Part shown: in pieces, positions 7,686 to 15,285 of the stretch
Numbering within the stretch: position 1 is the stretch's first letter
How the letters are laid out: each line of letters opens with the position of its first letter
From: Planctomycetota bacterium
GTDB lineage: Bacteria; Planctomycetota; Phycisphaerae; WQYP01
Length of the DNA stretch: 36,727 nt
Assembly (NCBI GenBank): GCA_021785435.1
Contig: JAJYFE010000029.1
Coordinates: forward strand, 1 to 36,727
Direction: 5' to 3'
Program-made: the position numbers and the translations under genes
The notes under the pieces: model-generated
Databases searched by the model: none
Told to the model about the DNA's origin: nothing
Seen by the model: only the letters and a program-made list of their open reading frames with translations

Positions 7686-8978
7686 GTCTCGACTCGCCCC
7701 CGGCGAGCCATCCAATCCGTAGCCGCAGCCGTGTTGTCCCCGGTTGCGTGGCTGCTTGCTGCGGTGGCCCTGCTGCTCAATTCCATGGTGCTGAGCCTGG
7801 CCCGGGGGCTGGGCGCCTATGGCGACCTGGAATCCCTGGTCAGCCGCGCCGGATTGCGGTCGTGGCGACGCCGTTTCAAAGGCGCGTCAGCGTTTACCCT
7901 GATTGAGCTGCTGGTGGTGATATCGATCATAGCTATTCTCATATCTATATTGCTACCAGCGTTGGCGAAAGCCCGGGAACTGGCCAACCGCGCGGTGTGC
8001 ATGGCCAATATCCGCGGGGTCATCCAGTCCATGGTGACGTATGCTCAGTCGAACAACGGCACGTTCCCGGTGACGGTTAATCAACCCGGCGCGAGCCCGG
8101 GCGCCTACGACAACGCACCCGGCACACCCTACAGTTACACTACCAGCGAGGCAGGTACCGGCGCCAACGTGGTGCAGGCCTGGTACAGGGCGGGCTACAC
8201 CATCTACCCCGATCCGTCGGCGGGCCTGTGGATGCTGGTGCTGCAAGGCTACGCCACGCCAGCCAGTTTCATCTGCCCGTCGGATCCACTGGCGGTGGGT
8301 CCTTCGCTGGAGTACTTCAACAATGCGGGAACGCCGGCGTATTATCCCAATTTCGGGTTTCTGCCGTCTAAGTCCGTTCTTGGCGGCGGTGAACATACCA
8401 ACACCAATGGCCAAGGCATAAGCTATTCCTCCGCTTTTCCGTACCCGTGGCTAAATAATGGGGCGGGCAACACGGGGCCCCTGGCCGCAGGGGCATGGTG
8501 GACTACCACGGACGCCAACACGGAAGTTCCGCTGGTCAGCGACATGACCCCCATGACCGGCGATGCGACCTATGATCCCGGCGACGGGCCGGGCATGGGT
8601 GTGTTTCAGCGGATCGTTACCACGCTGCCGACGGCCAACACCTATGGGCCATATATTTATAATTCCGGCAACCATGCCGGCGACGGGCAGAATGTGGGTT
8701 TTGGCGATGATCATGTAACCTGGGAAATCTCACCTTACGTGGGCCAGAACGGTGACAATATTTTCACCTTCCACAACTACCAAAGCAACCCGGTAGTCCC
8801 AGTTAATGGCACGACGGATACCAGTCAGTATCAATTTGAGGGTCCATGGGACCAATTTACCCAGCCGTTAGTTAAGACATTGTCCGCTCCGTTCGATATC
8901 TGCATGGAGCCTGAGCGGGTTGTGAACCCCACCTACGCCGCCGATACCAGCTTGCCCGATAATGGTGGTGCATGGTGA
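7671..8978 (+). CDS. prepilin-like protein with N-terminal cleavage/methylation motif (paralogue 1)
   Basis: 435 residues from the ATG at 7671 (AAAGGAG 6 bases upstream). The prepilin motif AFTLIELLVVISIIAILISI begins at F75 and keeps the essential Glu five residues after cleavage. The residue before F is Ala rather than Gly. LPALAKARELANRAVCMANIRG follows, a form I associate with Phycisphaerae-like planctomycetes. Near the C-terminus GNHAGDGQNVGFGDDHV is a variant of the H-x9-DG motif of planctomycete prepilin-type proteins. The 74 residues ahead of the motif include a hydrophobic stretch (LSPVAWLLAAVALLLNSMVL), longer than a normal leader peptide. It is likely exported and processed by a PilD-like peptidase. 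The role (pseudopilin, surface glycan binding or scaffold) is unknown. Confidence 0.8.
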   Translation: MRAYHVSTRPRRAIQSVAAAVLSPVAWLLAAVALLLNSMVLSLARGLGAYGDLESLVSRAGLRSWRRRFKGASAFTLIELLVVISIIAILISILLPALAKARELANRAVCMANIRGVIQSMVTYAQSNNGTFPVTVNQPGASPGAYDNAPGTPYSYTTSEAGTGANVVQAWYRAGYTIYPDPSAGLWMLVLQGYATPASFICPSDPLAVGPSLEYFNNAGTPAYYPNFGFLPSKSVLGGGEHTNTNGQGISYSSAFPYPWLNNGAGNTGPLAAGAWWTTTDANTEVPLVSDMTPMTGDATYDPGDGPGMGVFQRIVTTLPTANTYGPYIYNSGNHAGDGQNVGFGDDHVTWEISPYVGQNGDNIFTFHNYQSNPVVPVNGTTDTSQYQFEGPWDQFTQPLVKTLSAPFDICMEPERVVNPTYAADTSLPDNGGAW

Positions 8979-9487
8979 GGCGCGGCTGCGCCGCGGGACG
9001 GGAGCGGGAGGTGGACGTGGAATCCGGGGACATGACGAAGACCGATGGTCTCCGCAGGCGGCTGGCTGCGGCGAGGTGAAGGCGGGAGGAGGAAAAAGCG
9101 GGCGTGAAGTTTCGCCAGTCGGGAAGGTCCCCGCCGCTGCTGCAAACGGGACAGGTTCGCGACGGCGGCCGGTGCTGTGGTTCGCCTGTGGCTCGGCGGG
9201 GCGGCGGAACCGTCGGTGCTGCGGAAGATTTCGCCACGAAGGACACGAAGGCGACCCACGGACCGCGGTCGCGGCGGCGGCTAAACTGCGCTGCGAGGGG
9301 CGCGAAAGGAATTCGGATGACGGACGTGGGGACGGTTGAAGTGTGGTGTTCACGGTTTGGCGTGAGATAACGATGTTCGCATCTTCCGGGCGGAGGCGCG
9401 TTCGTCCGACGCGGGTTGCGTGACCCGGACGCTTCGAGAAGTCGCCTCTGGAGAGCCAGGTTAATCAGGTTAATAAGGAGGTGCCTC
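8979..9487. other. ~500-base spacer between the prepilin paralogues
   Basis: No credible gene. Directly at the stop of prepilin 1 the sequence GCATGGTGA repeats the stop/start overlap seen at the end of prepilin 2, but here the overlapping frame closes after 35 codons. Around 9234-9252, CGCCACGAAGGACACGAAG is a form of a phrase (CACGAAGGACACGAAG) that I recall from intergenic DNA of many environmental bacteria. TTAATCAGGTTAATAAGGAGG just before 9488 provides the next ribosome binding site. Confidence 0.4.
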
Positions 9488-10744
9488 ATGGTACGGCAGG
9501 ATTTATTTTCGGATGACGGCGTTTCGGTGGTGCACTCGCACGAATTTCGACGCTTGGGCGGCGGCCGGAGGTCCGTAGTGGTCCATACCTACAGGGAGTT
9601 GGTCCGGCTGGAAACTGGAAAGCGATGGCAGCGTTCCGATCGCGGTCCAGACGCACGGGAAACCGGCTTTACCCTGATCGAGTTGCTGGTGGTGATCTCG
9701 ATCATTGCGATCCTTGTTTCCATTCTGCTGCCCGCCTTGGCGAAAGCCCGGGAACTGGCCAACCGCGCGGTGTGCATGGCCAATATCCGCGGGATCATCC
9801 AGTCCATGGTGACGTACTCACAGAGCGATGCTGGAACTTTCCCGGTTATAGGAATGCTGACCTACTGGCCCAATTCAACCGGCTACAACTCGATGTATCT
9901 CAACAACGTCTGGGCAGATAATGCGCCGGCCGCCACTGCGCCAGGGATGGTGCAGTCCTGGTACCGTTGGGTGGGCAGCAATCCCCCGGGTGCCTGGGGC
10001 GGGCCGGATGTGTGGCCGAGCATGTGGATTCCGGTGCTGGAGGGTTACACCACGCCGGCCAGCTTCATTTGCCCCTCGGATCCCCTGGCGGTGGGTCCCT
10101 CACTTGAGTCCAACCCCACTGACACCGCGATCGCGCAGGGAAGCCAGACCATTCGGCCCGGATATTACCTGCCGAATTTCGGTGCCGTTACTGTCGCCTC
10201 AGTGGGCGAGTACAATTACAGTGTCTGGGATGGCCCGGGACAGGGTGCCAGTTATTCGATCGCGTTCCCGTGGCCGTGGATCGGGGGCGTCCAGTGGATT
10301 GATACCGCTCCGGGCGACTGGTGGACCACTTCGGGCGCGAACAGCCAGGTTCCGCTGGTCAGCGACATGGCCCCGGCGGACACCGGCACCGACGCGGGCG
10401 TGTTTCAGCGCATCACCACCACCCTGCCGACGGCCAACACTTACGGCCCGTATATTTATAATTCCGGCAACCATGCCGGCGACGGGCAGAACGTCGGCTT
10501 TGGCGATGATCACGTGACGTGGGAAACATCACCGTACGTGGGCCAGAATGGTGACAATATCTTCACTTACACTACGGCCACAGGCGTGATCAACGGAACC
10601 ACGGACACCAATCAGGTAGGAATGTCCGGGGCGGGGGAACTGCCTACGCCGGAGCTACGGCCGCGGTCCGCGCCGTTTGATATTTGCATGACGCCCATCC
10701 GCACGGTGAACCCCACGACTGCAGCGCAGGGTGCGGCATGGTGA
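9488..10744 (+). CDS. prepilin-like protein with N-terminal cleavage/methylation motif (paralogue 2)
   Basis: 418 residues from the ATG at 9488, preceded by AAGGAGG; the track start at 9416 has no such support. The canonical cleavage site is present: TG followed by FTLIELLVVISIIAILVSI from F61. It shares with paralogue 1 the block after the motif, TPASFICPSDPLAVGPSLE, the tract TTLPTANTYGPYIYNSGNHAGDG and the C-terminal SAPFDICM / NPT / GAAW. Paralogue 1 and 2 are nearly identical in DNA over 79 bases (7962-8040 and 9737-9815, one mismatch). Its stop overlaps the start of the GH42-like gene, so the two are translationally coupled. Exported and pilin-processed; exact role unknown. Confidence 0.82.
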   Translation: MVRQDLFSDDGVSVVHSHEFRRLGGGRRSVVVHTYRELVRLETGKRWQRSDRGPDARETGFTLIELLVVISIIAILVSILLPALAKARELANRAVCMANIRGIIQSMVTYSQSDAGTFPVIGMLTYWPNSTGYNSMYLNNVWADNAPAATAPGMVQSWYRWVGSNPPGAWGGPDVWPSMWIPVLEGYTTPASFICPSDPLAVGPSLESNPTDTAIAQGSQTIRPGYYLPNFGAVTVASVGEYNYSVWDGPGQGASYSIAFPWPWIGGVQWIDTAPGDWWTTSGANSQVPLVSDMAPADTGTDAGVFQRITTTLPTANTYGPYIYNSGNHAGDGQNVGFGDDHVTWETSPYVGQNGDNIFTYTTATGVINGTTDTNQVGMSGAGELPTPELRPRSAPFDICMTPIRTVNPTTAAQGAAW

Positions 10745-13700
10745 ACGTGGCCCAGGCAGTGGGCCTCGACCGCCGCCGCTTCGTCGCGGCCACGGCGGCC
10801 GTGCTCGGCCGGGTGGTGTTTTCCGGCCGCGCGGGGCCGGGGGCGGCGGCAATGGCCGGGCTAGGCGGCTGGGCGCGGGCCGGGCGGGGAAGGGGCGCGG
10901 ATCGACGGACCACGATCGGGGCGCAAAGCCTGTGCCTCGGCGCCAGCCAACTGCCTTTAGCGGGTTACTTTCCCCTCGGTTTCGTGCTCGGTGAGAACGG
11001 CGTCTACGAGCAGGGGTTTGAGCGCCTCATACCTCTGGGATTCAACGAATCGCAAACCATCATTGTTCCCTGGGCCGGTGGCGATTCCCCGGCCATGCCG
11101 GCGGCTTCCCGAAGCGGTCTGTGGTTGGTGTGCTGCTGGAGCGCCTACGTGCTGGGACAGATCGACCTGGCCACATTCAAGACGCGCTGGGGGAGGTTGC
11201 CTGCAGCCGTGGACGCCAACGGCCAGCCGGCGCACAGCGGAGCTTCTGTGTTCAGCCGTCGCACCCGCCGTTACCTAGTGGACCGCGACGCCAATTGCGT
11301 CGCCGCGAATTTAAAGGGCTGGAGCGGACAAAGCGACCGCGTGCGCTGCTGGGGAATAGACAACGAGTGGAACCTGCCGCTGGATTATTCGCCCGTGGCC
11401 AAGCGAGCCTTCCGCCGGTGGCTGGCCGCGACCTACCACAGCGTTGCGGCATTGAACGCGGCGTGGGGGCGACACTACAGTACCTTCGGGCAGGCCGAGC
11501 CTCCCGGTCCAGGGCCAGGCAGCACTATGTATCACTACACCAGTTTCGATCTAGCCAGCGCATGGTCCCCCAATTACGCCGCGTGGCTGGACTGGCATGC
11601 GTTCCAGGAGGCCAGCTACGCCGCGACAGTCGCCGAGCGCTTCAGCGCTATCCGGGCGGCGGATCCGGCGCGGCGCCCGGTGGTATCCAAGAACAGCGAC
11701 TGGACGATTGAAGACACCATCGTGGCCAAGGCGGCGATGGTGGACCTGGGGCTGGTGGCAGAGAAAATAAGGTCGGCCTCCGGCGGGCTGATGGCGTTGG
11801 ACTCGTACCAGACCGGTGAGGCGGCGTGCTACTTACCCAACTATGTGTTCCACTGCATTCGTCCCTTAAGCGGCGCGCCGGGCTACGGGGTGTTCCTCTC
11901 CGAAACCAACGACGGCGCCCCCAGCGGCCGGGCGTTCGCACGGACTTATTGGCGCCTGCCGTCCAACGGGCTGAAGGCCGTCAACTACTTTTGCCTCGGC
12001 GGAGTCGGGGACACCGGCGACTACGCCGCCGATGGCTTCGTAACACCCACGGGTCGGATGCTGCCGAAACTGTATTACGCGGCGCGCTGGGCTAACATGA
12101 TTCATCGGACGGAACGCTTTTGGACGGAGGCCAGGCCCAGACCGGCCGTACCGCGCGTGGCCATTCTGATGCCCCATCGTGACGTCATGATCGCCCCGAA
12201 TCCAGCCTGGCGGGACTATTCATGGGCGCCGATTCCTCCGCTGAACAACCGCATAGCCGTTTTCGGCTGGCTGCGCGAGCAGGGCTATTGGGTGGATGTT
12301 ATTCCGTACCAAAAGCTCCATCCGGGCTACCTGGCCAGCTACGGGGCGCTGTTGTTAATCGGTGCGGATCACCTGACTGCGGACGAGTGCGCCGCCATCG
12401 CCGACTACGTACGGTCCGGCGGCTGTGTGCTCGCCGACACCGCGGCCGGATACTTCGATGAGCACCACCGCGTGCATCGCGGCTTGGACGAGGTTTTGGG
12501 CGTCCAGCGCCGCGGCGTCGATATCAATAAGGTCCTCCGTTCACGATCACGGGTTGCTTTTGCTACGCGGTGGGGCCAGGTTGCTGGCGAGGGTCGGGTG
12601 CGTGCCAGCCTGACCACCGCCGAACTTCTGTATCCTTCTAGCCAGGCGGACCGGGCTAGCCAGGCGGACCGGGTAACGGCAGGGACCGGCCGAGCGACGC
12701 GAAATCGCTTCGGACGAGGGATGGGAATCTGGCTGAATACCCAGTTGGGCACGCTACGCTCTGCGGTACCGGCAGCGCCTGCGATGTGGCTGGCGGAATT
12801 GCTGCGGCGGGCTGGGGTACGGCCGGCGTATGAGGTCGCTCGCTTTGCGCATGTCCCTGCCGCCCGCGCGGCAAGGCAATTGCGCCTAGAGCAGCCGTAC
12901 GTAAATGCGGCCGGAAGCTGCGTTTTGACGGTGGCGAACGCGCGGGCACAGGCGCTTCCGGCGCTGACGGTGGAGCTGCCGCGACTCGAGGAATCCGGGG
13001 GCGCCGTCTGGTGGGCTCCCGCCGAAACTGCCAGCCTGGAAAGATTGCCGGTCGAGCCGCTCGGCGGGCCAGAACATCGCTGCACCATCGAGTTACCGGC
13101 TGTCGCCAGCGCCGGCGTAATTTACCTCCTGCGCAACGGCCCTCCCCTGTTGGGGTTCACTGATTTCACCACCGGGCAAACGGGTCGGGACGGCGCCACG
13201 CCGCTGGTCTCGCCCGGCACGGCGTTCCGGACCGCGGTGCAATTGGTGAATCCCATGGCGAGCCCCCTTCCGGCAGGTACGTTGCGGCTTGCCGTTCCGC
13301 AAGGCTGGCAGGCCGAGCCCTGTGAGATCACAACGGCACTGCTACCGGCGGATCAGGAGGCGCGGTACGGGATCACCATCACGCTTTCCCCGGAAACGCT
13401 GAATTTCCGTCCGGAGTGGCTCTATCCACTGGTGGCTCGTTGGAGTACGGGTGCATCCAGCGGTAGCCCGCCTGAGGCAATTTGCACCGCCCACGTACAG
13501 GTGCGTCTGAGCGCGGCGCAGGTGCCGCGGCTGCTCTCGGACAACCCGGGCTGGAAGAATTACCGCTATCGGATTCGCACGGGGTGCGCCCGGAAATTGC
13601 TGGTGTCGAGGGTGCACGATACGGCAGTAGTGCTTTTCGATCTCAAGCGGGTTTACGAGGTTAACCGGATCCGGATTCACTCCCGGGCGGTCTTGCATTT

Positions 13701-13929
13701 CAGCGTTGCGGCCAGCCGTGATGGGAGATGTTTCGCCCAGGTCGACGCCGGCGACGTCATGCACCCGCAGGGGTTATGGGAGGCCTGGCTCGTGTCCCGG
13801 ATTTTCCGGGCACAGGGCCGTTACCTGCGCGTGACCGCCAAGCTCCGGCCCGGCGAAAAGTTAGACCCCGCCGCCGTAGAGGTCTGGGGACGCACAAGCA
13901 CGCCCGGCCTTGGCGGTGGGGCCGGATGA
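10738..13929 (+). CDS. GH42-like glycoside hydrolase (beta-galactosidase family), Tat-exported
   Basis: 1063 residues from the ATG at 10738, inside the stop region of the preceding gene (ATGGTGA overlap). The N-terminus has a twin-arginine signal (LDRRRFVAATAAVLG). The TIM-barrel part contains GIDNEW (E210, expected acid/base) followed by FRRWLAATYHSVAALNAAWG, a signature of GH42. FLSETNDG (E389) fits the nucleophile position. Residues ~480-590 resemble the GH42 trimerisation domain (ALLLIGADHLTADECAAIADYV). The last ~120 residues (VNRIRIHSRAVLHFSVAASRDG, RYLRVTAK) look like an F5/8-type carbohydrate-binding module. It is larger than typical GH42 enzymes (~700). The precise substrate is not readable. 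A perfect 2x18-base tandem repeat lies at 12638-12673. Confidence 0.82.
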   Translation: MVNVAQAVGLDRRRFVAATAAVLGRVVFSGRAGPGAAAMAGLGGWARAGRGRGADRRTTIGAQSLCLGASQLPLAGYFPLGFVLGENGVYEQGFERLIPLGFNESQTIIVPWAGGDSPAMPAASRSGLWLVCCWSAYVLGQIDLATFKTRWGRLPAAVDANGQPAHSGASVFSRRTRRYLVDRDANCVAANLKGWSGQSDRVRCWGIDNEWNLPLDYSPVAKRAFRRWLAATYHSVAALNAAWGRHYSTFGQAEPPGPGPGSTMYHYTSFDLASAWSPNYAAWLDWHAFQEASYAATVAERFSAIRAADPARRPVVSKNSDWTIEDTIVAKAAMVDLGLVAEKIRSASGGLMALDSYQTGEAACYLPNYVFHCIRPLSGAPGYGVFLSETNDGAPSGRAFARTYWRLPSNGLKAVNYFCLGGVGDTGDYAADGFVTPTGRMLPKLYYAARWANMIHRTERFWTEARPRPAVPRVAILMPHRDVMIAPNPAWRDYSWAPIPPLNNRIAVFGWLREQGYWVDVIPYQKLHPGYLASYGALLLIGADHLTADECAAIADYVRSGGCVLADTAAGYFDEHHRVHRGLDEVLGVQRRGVDINKVLRSRSRVAFATRWGQVAGEGRVRASLTTAELLYPSSQADRASQADRVTAGTGRATRNRFGRGMGIWLNTQLGTLRSAVPAAPAMWLAELLRRAGVRPAYEVARFAHVPAARAARQLRLEQPYVNAAGSCVLTVANARAQALPALTVELPRLEESGGAVWWAPAETASLERLPVEPLGGPEHRCTIELPAVASAGVIYLLRNGPPLLGFTDFTTGQTGRDGATPLVSPGTAFRTAVQLVNPMASPLPAGTLRLAVPQGWQAEPCEITTALLPADQEARYGITITLSPETLNFRPEWLYPLVARWSTGASSGSPPEAICTAHVQVRLSAAQVPRLLSDNPGWKNYRYRIRTGCARKLLVSRVHDTAVVLFDLKRVYEVNRIRIHSRAVLHFSVAASRDGRCFAQVDAGDVMHPQGLWEAWLVSRIFRAQGRYLRVTAKLRPGEKLDPAAVEVWGRTSTPGLGGGAG
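12638..12673 (+). repeat. perfect 2x18-base tandem repeat inside the GH42-like gene
   Basis: The unit CTAGCCAGGCGGACCGGG occurs twice back to back and encodes SQADRASQADR. It keeps the reading frame and is probably a recent slippage or duplication in a linker-like part of the protein. Confidence 0.85.
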
Positions 13930-14113
13930 AGGGCGGGAGCGCCGTGGTGATACGTCGTCCGGTGGTACCCTGCCTTGTACCGGCTTGTACCGGCGAGCCG
14001 CCCTTGTTCGGCCCGCCGCAAACGGATCGGGGATCCGCCGCGACGTCAAACCCAACGCGGGAAACGGGTAGTACTGGCCCTCTTTTAGAGGAGGTTACGA
14101 TGCGAGCGTATCA
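13924..14113 (+). repeat. leader repeat, copy 2 (ahead of the lectin-like gene)
   Basis: Counterpart of 7501-7685, starting right after the GH42 coding region and ending at the shared start-codon block ATGCGAGCGTATCA. CCTCTTTTAGAGG forms a 5-bp hairpin with a 3-base loop that overlaps the Shine-Dalgarno AGAGGAGG. Confidence 0.6.
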
Positions 14114-15041
14114 AAGCGGCCACGGGGAAAGCCTGGTGAGCATGAAACGTCGGGCGGGTATGGCGGCGGTGTTGGCGGCGGCGATGATGGCGGCGGGCGG
14201 TGCGGCGCTTCCCCCGCATGACCCGCCGCTGGTGCAGGAGGAATTCCACTATCCGGCGCTAAAGAATGGCGCGAATTTCGCGGGGACTGCGGCAGCCGCC
14301 GCGGGGTTAGCGGGCACCTACAGCCTGAATGCCACCCGTTCCACCGTCACTTATGATGCAACGGGCCTGAGCTTCCCCGGTTTGCAAACCAGTGGCGGAG
14401 CGGTGACCCTGTATCCCACGGGCGGGGCCACCAGCCTGTCCGTGGAACTCGCCCCGCAGGCCCTGTTGACCAGCACCAATCTTTATGGCGGCTATTTGGT
14501 GAATATTGCCACGTTGACCGCCACCAGTATCCCGGCAGTGATCGTCGGCGATAAAAATGCGCCGCAAGCCTATGACAGCCGCCTGCAAATCTATGCCGCG
14601 GCCGGAGGGTATAAGGACGCCAATGAGGGGCAAATCACGCTTTATCCGGAGAATAAAACTTACTACGACAATCACGGCGCACCGTTAAGCGCCGGAAAGA
14701 CCTATTTGGTCCTGTTCCATGTCAGCGGTGTTAACCGCACGAGCGGCCCGGTGTATATGGAGGAGTGGATTTTAAGCAATCCGCAATATCGGCATTTCGC
14801 CGCACATCTGACGCGGGGGGTGCTGAACCGGGCAGCTCTGGGCGCCGCGGCTGACGCGGTCACCGAAAAGGGCTTCATTGGTTGGGATCATGTGGCCGGG
14901 CATCCCTATTTCAACGTAGGTTCCGCCAAGGGCGACGGCCATTATCTGACGCTGTTTGACTATGGTTCGGACGCGACTATTGACGAAATTCGCCTATCCG
15001 CCCGGGATTTGGCGGCGGTAGCGCCGCGGGCCAAGCCGTAG
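14100..15041 (+). CDS. secreted lectin/LamG-like protein of unknown function
   Basis: 313 residues from the ATG at 14100, preceded by AGAGGAGG with 5 bases of spacing. The track start at 13728 lies inside the GH42 gene and is not credible. Residues ~15-40 form a signal peptide (MKRRAGMAAVLAAAMMAAGGAAL). The remainder is rich in beta-strand-like, Gly/Thr/Ala segments (VTYDATGLSFPG, YDSRLQIYAAAGGY) and ends with IDEIRLSARDLAAV. I associate this ending with LamG or concanavalin-like proteins of planctomycetes. No PEP-CTERM or other anchor is seen. It is the last gene of the glycan locus and shares a leader with prepilin 1, suggesting co-expression. Carbohydrate binding is inferred. Confidence 0.65.
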   Translation: MRAYQSGHGESLVSMKRRAGMAAVLAAAMMAAGGAALPPHDPPLVQEEFHYPALKNGANFAGTAAAAAGLAGTYSLNATRSTVTYDATGLSFPGLQTSGGAVTLYPTGGATSLSVELAPQALLTSTNLYGGYLVNIATLTATSIPAVIVGDKNAPQAYDSRLQIYAAAGGYKDANEGQITLYPENKTYYDNHGAPLSAGKTYLVLFHVSGVNRTSGPVYMEEWILSNPQYRHFAAHLTRGVLNRAALGAAADAVTEKGFIGWDHVAGHPYFNVGSAKGDGHYLTLFDYGSDATIDEIRLSARDLAAVAPRAKP

Positions 15042-15285
15042 GCCGGGCTTTCCAACAGAGTTAAGGATCCATCTGAAAACCTGGCCGGGCCAACGCGGCT
15101 GCCGCGATGTCTTGAGATGGGTGGTGAGGCTTGGTCACCCTTTAGCTTTCGGGTACCCCGGCCGGAAGCCGTTCACCGGGTCGCCGCGGGCGAGCCGCCG
15201 CTGGTGACTTGAAGCCCGGTGCTGCGGGTTCAGTGGCGGCTCCGAGCCTCTTTCGTCGACGGAAAATTTATAGTTTGAGAAAGCT
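15042..15285. other. spacer between convergent lectin-like and folC genes
   Basis: 244 bases, mostly occupied by dispersed repeat copy R1 (15129-15282), which ends 3 bases from the folC stop codon. No gene is present. The inverted repeats inside R1 could terminate transcription from either side. Confidence 0.5.
15129..15282 (+). repeat. dispersed intergenic repeat, copy R1
   Basis: Contains the family blocks in order: GCTTGGTCAC, TTTCGGGTACCCCG, TTCACCGGGTCGCCGCGGGCG, TGAAGCCCGGTGCTGCGGGTTC, TCTTTCG and AAATTTAT. CACCGGG can pair with CCCGGTG across the core. Other copies lie at 20431-20541, 34888-35030 and 36142-36440, all in the same orientation. Confidence 0.75.
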
